A DNA stretch of 64,000 bases from DATGSL01 sp964645585 (GCA_964645585.1 CAZYAN010000002.1:1-64000), one strand, 5' to 3'; positions 25,285-33,857 are shown, counted from the first letter of the stretch. A program made the numbers and translations. Notes: generated from the sequence alone by a model not told the origin.

Positions 25285-27483
25285 TTAAAGACTCGCCGGT
25301 CTGCTGACGCGGCGCCGTCTAGCGGGTGCCGTCTTGGTCCGCGCCGAAGGCGGGTTGGATTGCCGGGTTTCTTTTAACGGAGTTTGCGAAGGGACTTCCT
25401 TCCGTAACGGTGAAAGCCATTGATAAAGACGTTCGATGCCCTCGCGAACGCCTGCCGACGGTCGCCATCCGGTAGCCCGGGAGAATTTGCGGATGTCGGA
25501 GACGAAGTAAGGCTGATCCGCGGTTCGCTGCGCCCCGAACATGTAGCGGGTTCTGCGGCTGTGCAGCTCGTTGATCAGGTCAATTAACTCGAGGAGACCG
25601 ACCGTGTTTGCCGGGCCTCCACCGATATTGAAGGCTTCTCCAGACAGGGACCCGATATTTCGCTGGGCGAGTTCAAACGCATCGAGAAGATCGTCTATGA
25701 CGAGGATGTCGCGCACCTGGCAGCCGTCTCCATAGATGGTGATCGGTTCGTCTTGAATCGCGCGCAATAAGAAGTGCGCGACCCAGCCTTGGTCCTCGGT
25801 GCCGAATTGATGCGGGCCGTAGATGCAGCTCATTCGGAAAACCGTCGCCGGCAGGCCAAATGAAGCCGCGTAATCGAGAACGTATTGATCAGCCGCTCCC
25901 TTCGAGCAGCCGTAGGGGCTCTGGAACCAAAGCGGGCACTCCTCGGCGATGCCGAACCGCGCGACATCGCTGTCCGCGGGCTCGTAGCGCCGTCCGCGTT
26001 TACGCAGTTCGACCGAGGCTAGCGGTCCGTAGACTTTGTTCGTTGATGTAAACACGAGCGGTGGCGGTTCGGAACGTGCGCGCAGTGCTTCGAGGAGGTT
26101 CAGGGTTCCCTGAACGTTGACGGCAAAGTCGGTTGCGGGATCGGCAAGACTGCTGGTGACCGCGACCTGCGCCGCAATATGAAAAACCTGGTCCGCCTCA
26201 TCGACCGCGGCTTGCAGTACGTATCGATTTCGGGTGTCGGCGACTTCGATTCGAATTCGATCGCCATGCTTTTGCCGAAGCCACCGGAGGTTTTGTTCAA
26301 CGCCAGGCCGCGAAAGATTGTCAAAAATCATCACATGGCGGCCTTTTTCCAAGAGACGGTCGGCGAGATTGGTGCCGATGAATCCGGCACCGCCGGTAAT
26401 GAGAGTGCAGGAGCGTCGGCTGCCATTGCGTCCGGAGGAATTGGTCCGAGTTTGCGAAGGTCGAGAAAAGCCGCGGCGCGCGGCCATCGGGGTTGTGAAG
26501 ATCGCCGGCAGCGTGGAGCGGGCGGTTTGCGCAAGATCCTTGATTCCATCGGGACCTTCCGCTTCGAGAATGCGAAAGGCCAGCTTCGGGATTCCGTCAG
26601 CCGTTTTTAACCCGAGATGATAATGGCGTTCATCTTGGCGATAACCCTCCTGGTGGGCACGCGACGGTTTCAGATCGCGCACAGAATACCAGTAGACCCG
26701 GTCAGCCGGCGCCTGCATAACGTCGTGCAAGTGCAGGAGCTGCACAAATTCGTCGTGCCGCCATGTCGAGTAGCCCGCTTCGGTGATCCAGATCGAGCCC
26801 GGGTGATTTCGCCGTTCGAGAACACGCTGGACGCGTTGGATGTTTTCGCTCCAGTCGCTCCAGTCGAACTCCCAAGTGCTGGGAAAACCGTGAATCCCAA
26901 TCACGTCGATGTAATCGAGAACGCCTCGGCCGCCCATTAGTTCGAGCCAGTTTTCGTCGGTCGGGCACATGCCGCCGATGACGGTCTTTTTCCCGCGTTT
27001 GCGCGCCCAGTAGGCGGCGCCGCCGATCATCTCGCTAAAGATCCGCCATTCCGGATCGAGCCGCCAGTCCCAGTCGACCAGACCGTTCGGTTCATTCCAG
27101 AGCTCGACCCATTCAAAATGTTTTCCGTAACGTGTGATCGCCACATCGAGAAAATCAGCGAAGCGTTTCGGTTCGCGCGGCGGCGAGGAGACTTTAGGGG
27201 CGATGCCCTCCGATGGCGGTGTGTAGGTAAAACAGGGGAGAACATTTACCTGCGCGCACAGGCGGGGGAAAAGCCAGTCGTACCACTCGGGACCGTCCGG
27301 CGTCACATAATCAGCCCAAGAGAGACCGGTGCGAATCTCGGTAATGCCCAAAGCGGCAGCGTCCGCCAAAACCTCCTCGACCCGCTGTTCGTCGCCGACG
27401 TGGAACCATTCAAGAAGCCCCAGAACCGGGCGAGCAGTCGAGCGGGATTCTGTAGCGCCTGCTCCGTTCTCCGAATCCATCAT
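25285..27483 (-). CDS. Fusion of glycoside-hydrolase-like barrel and CDP-paratose-epimerase-like domain
   Basis: A 732-aa bifunctional-looking protein. The start is ATG 27483, whose bases overlap the upstream stop (ATGATGA). Residues ~20-320 form a TIM barrel of the clan GH-A type, with W-N-E-P-N (Glu131, putative acid/base) and I-T-E-A-G-Y (Glu235, putative nucleophile), most like GH39/GH5 relatives. A Ser/Arg/Thr-rich linker (~320-358) leads to an extended SDR domain: T-G-G-A-G-F-I-G (364-370), S-T-N-K-V-Y-G, S-P-Y-G-C-S-K (Tyr/Lys pair) and F-R-M-S-C-I-Y-G-P-H-Q-F-G-T-E-D-Q-G, the CDP-paratose 2-epimerase (RfbE) pattern. There is no signal peptide, so the hydrolase part would act in the cytoplasm. 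Such a fusion is unusual. Confidence 0.88.
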   Translation of the reverse strand: MMDSENGAGATESRSTARPVLGLLEWFHVGDEQRVEEVLADAAALGITEIRTGLSWADYVTPDGPEWYDWLFPRLCAQVNVLPCFTYTPPSEGIAPKVSSPPREPKRFADFLDVAITRYGKHFEWVELWNEPNGLVDWDWRLDPEWRIFSEMIGGAAYWARKRGKKTVIGGMCPTDENWLELMGGRGVLDYIDVIGIHGFPSTWEFDWSDWSENIQRVQRVLERRNHPGSIWITEAGYSTWRHDEFVQLLHLHDVMQAPADRVYWYSVRDLKPSRAHQEGYRQDERHYHLGLKTADGIPKLAFRILEAEGPDGIKDLAQTARSTLPAIFTTPMAARRGFSRPSQTRTNSSGRNGSRRSCTLITGGAGFIGTNLADRLLEKGRHVMIFDNLSRPGVEQNLRWLRQKHGDRIRIEVADTRNRYVLQAAVDEADQVFHIAAQVAVTSSLADPATDFAVNVQGTLNLLEALRARSEPPPLVFTSTNKVYGPLASVELRKRGRRYEPADSDVARFGIAEECPLWFQSPYGCSKGAADQYVLDYAASFGLPATVFRMSCIYGPHQFGTEDQGWVAHFLLRAIQDEPITIYGDGCQVRDILVIDDLLDAFELAQRNIGSLSGEAFNIGGGPANTVGLLELIDLINELHSRRTRYMFGAQRTADQPYFVSDIRKFSRATGWRPSAGVREGIERLYQWLSPLRKEVPSQTPLKETRQSNPPSARTKTAPARRRRVSRPASL

Positions 27484-28592
27484 AGAGTGAGTCCTCTCTT
27501 GTCCAATTCCGCGCTGGCGGTTTCCAGCCGGTCTTCCGCGATCTGTCCTTCGAGCCATTGCGTGAGCCCGATGAGCCCCTGGTGGAGATCGACTCTCGGC
27601 TGGTAACCGAGGATCGTTCGAGCACGCGTGATGTCGGCAAAACAATGACGAATGTCGCCTTGCCGGAACTTCCCGGAAACAACCGGCTGGATCTCCTCTT
27701 TGTTCATCGCCTTGCGCATGCTCTCTTCGACTTCGAGCACCGAACAGGCTTTGCCGCTCCCGACATTGATCACCATGTCTTGAGCCTCCGGCGTCTGCCA
27801 GGCGAGTCGGCAGCAGCGGGCCACGTCGGTAACATGAACAAAGTCGCGCTGTTGCCGGCCGTCTTCGAAGATCACCGGAGGACGGTTGTTGAGCAGGCGT
27901 GAAGCAAAGATCGCCAGGACGCCTGTGTACGGGTTTGAAAGCGCCTGGTGCGGGCCGTAGGCGTTAAAGAACCGAAGCGCTGCCGTCGGGATTTTGTACG
28001 CGCGCCCGACAATTAAACAAAGCTGCTCCTGATCGTACTTGGAAAGCGCATACACAGAAGCAGGCGCCAGGGGTTTCGTTTCCGCGGTGGGAACAGGGAG
28101 CAGCGGCCGGCCGGTTTCGTCTTCGAGCTCCCATTGCCCAATGGTGAGCTGCTCGGTTCGCCGTCCCGGTGGCGAACAAAGTCTGCCGGATTGGTCGATG
28201 TATTCACCTTCTCCATACACACTCATGCTCGATGCCACGATCAGCTTCTCCACCGGTCGTTTTGTCAGTGCCTCGAGCAGAACGGCTGTTCCGAGATTAT
28301 TGATCGAAGTGTAGCGCTCAATCTCATACATGCTCTGTCCGACGCCCACAGCGGCCGCGAAATGAAAGACGGCATCGATGCCATCGAGCGCGTGCCGGAC
28401 GGCATCGGGATCCCGTATGTCACCAGGTACCAGCTCAACATCCTCCGGAAGGTAATCGGGGTGCCGGTTCCCATGAACTTGCGGAGACAGGTTGTCCAGT
28501 GCGCGCACATGGACGTTGTGAGCCAACAGTTCCCGGGCGAGGTGGGATCCGATAAATCCCCCGCCGCCGGTAATCAAGATCGATTGTTCCAT
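27480..28592 (-). CDS. NAD-dependent sugar epimerase/dehydratase
   Basis: A 370-aa extended SDR protein and the first gene of the operon. From ATG 28592 it begins I-L-I-T-G-G-G-G-F-I-G-S-H-L, the NAD-binding G-x-x-G-x-x-G; the frame runs ~73 codons further upstream without conserved sequence. Catalytic residues are S-S-M-S-V-Y-G (Ser) and S-V-Y-A-L-S-K (Tyr and Lys). F-F-N-A-Y-G-P-H-Q and R-D-F-V-H-V-T-D-V are typical of UDP-glucose 4-epimerase-like enzymes. An insertion of ~45 residues after the Ser motif is larger than usual. It is likely to supply an epimerised nucleotide sugar to the glycosyltransferases. The stop overlaps the next start. Confidence 0.9.
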   Translation of the reverse strand: MEQSILITGGGGFIGSHLARELLAHNVHVRALDNLSPQVHGNRHPDYLPEDVELVPGDIRDPDAVRHALDGIDAVFHFAAAVGVGQSMYEIERYTSINNLGTAVLLEALTKRPVEKLIVASSMSVYGEGEYIDQSGRLCSPPGRRTEQLTIGQWELEDETGRPLLPVPTAETKPLAPASVYALSKYDQEQLCLIVGRAYKIPTAALRFFNAYGPHQALSNPYTGVLAIFASRLLNNRPPVIFEDGRQQRDFVHVTDVARCCRLAWQTPEAQDMVINVGSGKACSVLEVEESMRKAMNKEEIQPVVSGKFRQGDIRHCFADITRARTILGYQPRVDLHQGLIGLTQWLEGQIAEDRLETASAELDKRGLTL

Positions 28593-29125
28593 TTCCGGTC
28601 GCTTCCGCCCCGGTCTCGTCGCGAGTCGATGAGGCGTCACCGGATCCCTAGCGAATTTGATGCCATTCCGTTGCCTCGGTGGCAGGGCCGCAAAACAAAC
28701 GCCTGCAACCGCTTTGCTGTCCCGCGGAACGGGGCGGAATGCAACGTCCGCCTGTTCGGCCATTGCAATTTGCCAACGCCTGACGCGACTGGATTCCGCC
28801 ATTCTTATCATACCGCTTCGGCGCCGTTACCTTGAATCGCATGCGAGAGGCTGCGGGTTTCCTGCTCTCGACCGCGAAAGCGGTGTCCCTGGAAAAGTGG
28901 GAGATGATCCCGTGGCTGGGTCGCGAAGTCGTCCCGTCGGTGACTTGGTGGAAAACCATCGCCTTCTTGCGCAGTGGACACGCGAGGAAAGATGAAGAAC
29001 GCGGAGGTGTGACCGGCACCCTTTCTTTATTTCCTCACATGTTTCACAAAATACAGTTGACGCCCCGTTGGGCGAAGGTTGCATGCGTCTGATTCAGTGC
29101 AATCAAGTCACCGTTCGACTTACTT
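28593..29125. other. Divergent intergenic region
   Basis: About 530 bases between the glycoconjugate operon (leftward) and a secreted-protein gene (rightward). Open frames here are not supported by any recognisable motif, and one is just the upstream extension of the epimerase gene. It must hold the operon promoter. I see no clear promoter box, repeat or RNA gene. Confidence 0.5.
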
Positions 29126-30037
29126 ATGAAGATCAATGCTTCCCGCTTGCAAAACCAGTCCTTTCTCCGTCGCCTTGCCGGGAAGCTTTCCCGAATCAGG
29201 GCAGTCGCCGCACTCGGTCTATCCGCATTTTCCCAGCTGCTTCCAGCTGCGTCGGAGACCCGGCCACTCCACCTCGAAATTCGCCCGTTTCTCGTCGGAA
29301 CTCCCGAACTTTTGATCCACGGACCGTCCGGAAATTATCGAATCGAAGCATCCTCGGATTTGACCACCTGGTTTTCCTTCAATGAGTTTTTTATGTCGCG
29401 AATGACCGGTGGGACCGCCACTTTTATCGACACGTTCGCACCGGCTGAGCCCGTCCGTTTCTACCGTGCAGTCGGACTTCTGATTGGAGCGGCTTTCCAT
29501 TTGGAGGGACCCTATGGAGCGGCAATCGCCGAGGCACTCGTTACCGCACCTCCGGCTGCTCTCGAAACGCTCGGCATTTCATTCACACCATTGCCGCCGA
29601 ACGCAATTCCACCGGTCGCGGATTTGGCCTCCGCCGATCGCAATGTCCGTGTCTACACCGGCGCCCTCGCTGCATTATCCGTGCTGGCCGAATCAATCGA
29701 CCACCGAACCTATCTTGCCGGGACCATGGGAAGTTCCGCCGGCTCATCCTCAACGCGCTTCAATCCGACCGATCTCGCCGTCGCCTTGATCGCCGATCTT
29801 GCATCCGGAAAACTCGACGGAATCGATGAAAACGGGCTTCCGATCATCATCGGCGATACCGGCCATCCCTTACCCGAACACGATATCACGGATCTCACTC
29901 AAAGTTTCGATCTGTTCAAGCAGGAGACCTCCCGCTTGAACGATCTCATCTTCGAATCCGGTCCTGAAGGAAACCTCACCACCATCCTGCTGGCAGAATG
30001 GAACGAATTTCATTGGAACAGCTCCGACTGGCGCTGA
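29126..30037 (+). CDS. Secreted protein of unknown function
   Basis: A 303-aa protein. The first ~42 residues form a basic then hydrophobic export signal ending L-L-P-A-A-S. Residues ~50-115 resemble the small beta module that ends several secreted proteins in this window (I-E-A-S-S-D-L-T-T-W, then F-I-D-T-F, then V-R-F-Y-R-A-V), here placed at the N-terminus. The remainder has two long Ala/Leu-rich helical stretches (L-A-A-L-S-V-L-A-E-S, D-L-A-V-A-L-I-A-D-L-A-S-G) and no recognisable catalytic motif. It is followed 38 bases later by another exported protein on the same strand. Confidence 0.7.
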   Translation: MKINASRLQNQSFLRRLAGKLSRIRAVAALGLSAFSQLLPAASETRPLHLEIRPFLVGTPELLIHGPSGNYRIEASSDLTTWFSFNEFFMSRMTGGTATFIDTFAPAEPVRFYRAVGLLIGAAFHLEGPYGAAIAEALVTAPPAALETLGISFTPLPPNAIPPVADLASADRNVRVYTGALAALSVLAESIDHRTYLAGTMGSSAGSSSTRFNPTDLAVALIADLASGKLDGIDENGLPIIIGDTGHPLPEHDITDLTQSFDLFKQETSRLNDLIFESGPEGNLTTILLAEWNEFHWNSSDWR

Positions 30038-30075
30038 TCCGTCCACCAACCGAATTTTAACGATAATACCACCAC

Positions 30076-30720
30076 ATGCATAAGCTCACTCGCTTCACAC
30101 TCGGCGTTTCCGTCGCTCTTCTCTTCCCATTGCCTTCCATTGCGGAGGAAGCCACCGACATCTCTGTGCCGCACAAGTTCGAGTCCGGAACTCCGGCCCG
30201 CGCCCAAGATGTCAATGAAAACTTTGAAGCCCTCGCCGGTGCCATCAATTCCCTCACCGCCCAGGTCACCGCCTTGCAAATGCAAATCGATGCAATGAGC
30301 GGAGGCGGCGAAAGCGGCCCTCTGACTGCTGCCTCTCTGGTTGGCAAGTATTGGCTTATAGGATACGCAGCGGAACACGAGGGCTGGGGCGGCAGCGGAT
30401 CCATTGGCCAGTTTATCCTCGATGGCGAAATCACGCTCTCAGCCGATGGGTCCGTCACCTTCCAGGGAAACGAATCGAAGTCGAATCTCGGTTTTTCCAA
30501 TGTCGAGATCGAGGGCCACCAGCACTTGAATGTCTCGCTTGAGACAGACGCACAAACGGAAAATCTGTCCGGTACCTGGACTTATAGCGCCGGTCGCCTG
30601 CACATCGATTTCGGCGACGGGGGCATCGCTTTCCACGTCTCCGCCACCGGGGAGGTCCTCGTCATCGCCGAACATGGCGAACACGGGGCGATCCGCATCG
30701 CAGTTCGTCTTCCGAAATAA
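30076..30720 (+). CDS. Exported protein with short coiled coil
   Basis: A 214-aa protein with a signal peptide (residues 1-23, ending S-I-A-E). Right after it comes I/V-P-H-K-F-E-S-G-T-P-A-R-A-Q-D-V-N-E-N-F, a motif seen at the start of many exported bacterial proteins that leads into a short heptad coiled coil (to residue ~75). The C-terminal ~130 residues form a beta-rich domain with repeated glycine turns, of lipocalin or beta-barrel character. No enzyme signature is visible. It is cotranscribed with the previous gene by spacing. A strong hairpin lies 38 bases after the stop. Confidence 0.75.
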   Translation: MHKLTRFTLGVSVALLFPLPSIAEEATDISVPHKFESGTPARAQDVNENFEALAGAINSLTAQVTALQMQIDAMSGGGESGPLTAASLVGKYWLIGYAAEHEGWGGSGSIGQFILDGEITLSADGSVTFQGNESKSNLGFSNVEIEGHQHLNVSLETDAQTENLSGTWTYSAGRLHIDFGDGGIAFHVSATGEVLVIAEHGEHGAIRIAVRLPK

Positions 30721-30757
30721 GAGGCACCGCCGCCTGAAACGGCGGCCTTCGAAGGCT

Positions 30758-30795
30758 TCTCGGCGAAAGGATCGTGCATAATCCTTTCGCCGAGA
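30758..30795. terminator. Perfect 15-base stem-loop after the exported-protein gene
   Basis: TCTCGGCGAAAGGAT (30758-30772) pairs exactly with ATCCTTTCGCCGAGA (30781-30795) around an eight-base loop. A shorter CCGCCG/CGGCGG hairpin precedes it. There is no U-tract, so it may be a factor-assisted terminator or an mRNA end-protecting hairpin. The length and perfection of the stem make chance unlikely. Confidence 0.55.
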
Positions 30796-30957
30796 TCAGA
30801 TTGGCTGGTCGGTGATGAAGGGTATCTCTGGCTCCAGGACACGAGGTTTCCCACGCTGCTGTATCGATTGACTGGAGGCGATTTGCGGAAGGGTGGAGCG
30901 AGGCGCGATGGCCTAGAAAATTTATTATAAATAACTTTCGCTTGCCTATTCCGCCGT

Positions 30958-32394
30958 ATGACCTATAAGCGGCATCGTGTTCGCTTCGGCGACAGCCGAA
31001 TAATGCTTCTGTTATCAACCTCAAAACGAAAGACAAAGCTCCATGAAACGAATGATGTTGCCCGCTTTACACCTTGCTGTACACAGGCTTTTCCGGTTGC
31101 CGGTGCCGCTGCTCTGATGACGACCGGCTTGTCGGCGCAAATTTTTTGGACGAATGACAAGGGGTTCTCCGAAGATGCGGTTGAAGCGGGTTCCATCTGG
31201 CGAATGGAACTCGATGGCACTAAGCCCCGGGAAATCGTGGGCGGCTTGAACCGGCCGATCGGGGTCGCTGTGGATGCGGAAAATGGATTTATTTATTGGT
31301 CCGAGGATGGATTGGGAGCATTCGGCCAGCCAAGCCGAATCCGCCGGGCCAAACTGGATGGTTCGGAATCGACAATTCTTTTCGACGGATCTGAGCACGG
31401 ATTCGTCAATGCCCAAATGATTATTTTAGTCGGCGACACGCTGTACTGGACCACATTCGCGGGCGGAGTAATGATTGGAAACAAGGACGGAAGCGGGACG
31501 CCCGTGACTCTCGGTGGAGGAGCCGGCTCGGCGATTAATTATACAGCCATCGGTTTCGACGAAACAGGAAATCATATTTATTACGGTGAGCCGAACGGAA
31601 GCAGGGGATTGTACCGGATGAATAGTAACGGGGAAGACGATCAATTGATTCATAGTCCGATGGCTCCGTTGGACTGGTCGTTTAACGTGATGGCGATCGA
31701 TTCTCAGAATGGTTATATTTACTTTGCGGATATGCAGGACAATTCGATCCGGCGCCGGAATTTGGATGGTACAAACGAGCAGATAATTGCTACGGATGCC
31801 GCATCGCCGTACGGTTTGGCGCTTGCCGAAGATGAAGTTTACTGGACCGGCCGGGGAGGCACTTTGGGAAAAGTTTCTGTCGAGCCGGGGAGCACGTCGA
31901 CCATTCTGGCAACTGAGCTGCCGACGATCGAGATGTTTGGGATTGCGGTGATTGGTGGGTCCGAGCGCACATTTGCCAGCTGGGTAACCGGGTTCGAGAT
32001 TGATCCGCTGGTCTCAGGCTTCAACGACGATGCGGACGGTGACGGCATCGCGAACGGCTTGGAATATGCGCTCGGCGGCGATCCGTCGGCGGCCGCTTCG
32101 GATATTTTGCCAAGAGTTGAAACGCGTGAGATTTCTGGCGAAACGTATTTGACAATCACTTACCCGCGGCGTGTCGGCGGGGCGGACGATGAGAACGGAG
32201 ACTACTCTGTTCTCGATCTGACCTATGCCGTGCAAGGTGCGTCAGAAGTCGGCGAATGGGCCGGCGCAAATGCCGAATTTGTCTCCGCGACCGCCGACGG
32301 GGAACTCGAGGGCTTCGAGTTTGCAACGCACCGCGCGACGACGCCAGTTTCCGCGGAGACGAGGCAATTCCTGCGTCTGCAAGTCGAACGTTGA
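30958..32394 (+). CDS. Secreted YWTD/LDLR-type beta-propeller protein (signal peptide frameshifted)
   Basis: The intact frame gives 478 aa from ATG 30958. Residues ~60-330 contain six or so repeats of the L-D-G / Y-W-T or Y-F-A-D type (Y-W-S-E-D-G, Y-W-T-T-F, Y-Y-G-E-P, Y-F-A-D-M-Q-D), as in low-density lipoprotein receptor propellers. The C-terminal 140 residues are the shared D-A-D-G-D-G ... E-Y-A-L-G-G-D-P ... F-L-R-L-Q-V module. The N-terminus is odd. A better start, ATG 31043, preceded by ACGAAAGACAAAG as before gene 1156, begins M-K-R-M-M-L-P-A but runs into a stop at 31115-31117. One extra or missing base near the T-run at 31089-31092 would join it to F-P-V-A-G-A-A-A-L-M-T-T-G-L-S-A-Q, a perfect signal peptide. 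So a frameshift or sequencing error is likely. Confidence 0.75.
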   Translation: MTYKRHRVRFGDSRIMLLLSTSKRKTKLHETNDVARFTPCCTQAFPVAGAAALMTTGLSAQIFWTNDKGFSEDAVEAGSIWRMELDGTKPREIVGGLNRPIGVAVDAENGFIYWSEDGLGAFGQPSRIRRAKLDGSESTILFDGSEHGFVNAQMIILVGDTLYWTTFAGGVMIGNKDGSGTPVTLGGGAGSAINYTAIGFDETGNHIYYGEPNGSRGLYRMNSNGEDDQLIHSPMAPLDWSFNVMAIDSQNGYIYFADMQDNSIRRRNLDGTNEQIIATDAASPYGLALAEDEVYWTGRGGTLGKVSVEPGSTSTILATELPTIEMFGIAVIGGSERTFASWVTGFEIDPLVSGFNDDADGDGIANGLEYALGGDPSAAASDILPRVETREISGETYLTITYPRRVGGADDENGDYSVLDLTYAVQGASEVGEWAGANAEFVSATADGELEGFEFATHRATTPVSAETRQFLRLQVER

Positions 32395-32426
32395 GGTTGA
32401 CCGTCTCCTGCTTCTCGCGTGGGAGT

Positions 32427-33857
32427 TTACTGAAGAACTAAACTTAGCAAGGCGAGGAGGGCGGCGCTGGCTCCCGCAATTCCAAGAGTGGTCGTCAGCG
32501 TCCGCCGTACGGTCCCGGAAGTGTTAACGAACGGTGCCGAACTCCGCACCTTGGAAATTCCAGTATAGGCCAACGCCACGGCCATAGCGACGCGAGGCGG
32601 ATGTGCCAGCGCGGCGAAACATCCGGCGGCATTGGCGATGGCTACCATGAGAAGCGGGTCCGCGCGTGAATTTTCGGCAAGGATGAGCACGGTGGACGCG
32701 AACATCGCATTGGCTCCAGTATTGGAACCTGTGAGAATCGATCCTAAAGAGGTGAGAAACGGTCCTGGTGCGGTTTCCGCAAACGAAGCAGCCGAACCGA
32801 TCATTTGGCTCATTCCATTGACCGCCATCAGCCAGCCCATGATCATGAATCCGGCCGTCGACAGTCCAACCGGTATCCAGGAACGTCCGGCCGCGGGCAG
32901 CGTCCTCTGAAGAGGTGTGCTGAGCGGAAGCACAAACGTCGCGGCAACGCACGCGACAGCTAGCCAAGTCGACGGGGAGGTCGCGATTCGCGCAGCGATT
33001 TGTTGACTTCCTCCCGTCAGCAGCCGCGTCGTCAAGATTCCAGCTGTCAGAATCGCATAAGGCAGCAAGGAACGCGCAATCGCAGTATCAATCGGAATGC
33101 GCCGTCCGTGCAGCCGAAATCCTGTGAGCAATCCGAGAATCACGATTATGGAACCCACGACTCCGGCGGGCGGCGTGCCAAACAATACATTCGCGACGAG
33201 AATAGAAACCCAAAGGAGTCCAGCGGAGGCGAGAACCGTGACGATGCCGGCAACATGGCGATCAGATCGGCAGAGCCAAAGAACGGCGATCGCGGAAACG
33301 AGTATCGGCACGACATTGACGACTCCCGTGGCAACGCCGAGCGCATCGAGTTCCAAGGTTGCCAATGACGCCGCAACCGCCGTTCCCGGTCCCAAGGCGC
33401 CCCAAGGAACCGCGACCATGCCGAGGAGTCCCAGCAGGGCGGCGCGCGGAGCTGGATGCCCGAGCGAAATCAGGATGGGAACTCCAATTGTAATCCCGAT
33501 CCCAAACCCGGTGACGGATTCCGCGAAGGGGACAACGCCATAGACCACCAGTGCAGTGCCTGCCATCCGTGACGAGGCTGCTTGATTGAGGCAGGCGGCG
33601 ATGCGATCCATTGCCCCAGCATCCTGGAGCAGCCGCGCCAGAGTAATTCCGAAAAGCAGGATCGTCAGTACCTCCAGCGTCAGGCCGGAATAGGGAAGGA
33701 CGCCCGTCGCGCTGCCCGGCTCGATACGGTAGGGACCGATCGCGGACAGCACTGCGGCAACGAGTAATCCGCCGCCGGCCGCGACGACAGGTCCCCTCCG
33801 GAAGACAAGACTTACGATGGCGACAAGTATCGGCGCGATGCCGAGCAGAAACATCAT
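32427..33857 (-). CDS. L-lactate permease (LctP) family transporter
   Basis: A 476-aa integral membrane protein with roughly 12-13 hydrophobic segments. P-F-A-E-S-V-T-G-F-G-I-G-I-T-I-G near residue 110 and L-G-S-I-L-T-G-S-N-T-G-A-N-A-M-F-A near residue 370 correspond to the two most conserved stretches of the lactate permease (LctP/LldP) family, which imports lactate or glycolate with protons. It is shorter than E. coli LldP (551 aa). It lies 123 bases after the 2305-aa secreted protein on the same strand and is convergent with the YWTD protein gene. Substrate assignment beyond a small hydroxy acid is not possible. Confidence 0.85.
   Translation of the reverse strand: MMFLLGIAPILVAIVSLVFRRGPVVAAGGGLLVAAVLSAIGPYRIEPGSATGVLPYSGLTLEVLTILLFGITLARLLQDAGAMDRIAACLNQAASSRMAGTALVVYGVVPFAESVTGFGIGITIGVPILISLGHPAPRAALLGLLGMVAVPWGALGPGTAVAASLATLELDALGVATGVVNVVPILVSAIAVLWLCRSDRHVAGIVTVLASAGLLWVSILVANVLFGTPPAGVVGSIIVILGLLTGFRLHGRRIPIDTAIARSLLPYAILTAGILTTRLLTGGSQQIAARIATSPSTWLAVACVAATFVLPLSTPLQRTLPAAGRSWIPVGLSTAGFMIMGWLMAVNGMSQMIGSAASFAETAPGPFLTSLGSILTGSNTGANAMFASTVLILAENSRADPLLMVAIANAAGCFAALAHPPRVAMAVALAYTGISKVRSSAPFVNTSGTVRRTLTTTLGIAGASAALLALLSLVLQ

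Noticed and set aside
28593..28811. N-terminal extension of the first epimerase to 28811
   Set aside because: The Rossmann glycine motif begins seven residues after ATG 28592; the added 73 residues look like untranslated leader.
28648..29019. 123-codon minus-strand open frame in the divergent gap
   Set aside because: No motif, odd composition and overlapping frames on both strands; typical of GC-rich non-coding DNA.
29057..29085. TTGACG followed by TGCATG as a promoter for the 29126 gene
   Set aside because: The -10 element is poor and the promoter consensus of this lineage is not known; chance occurrence cannot be excluded.
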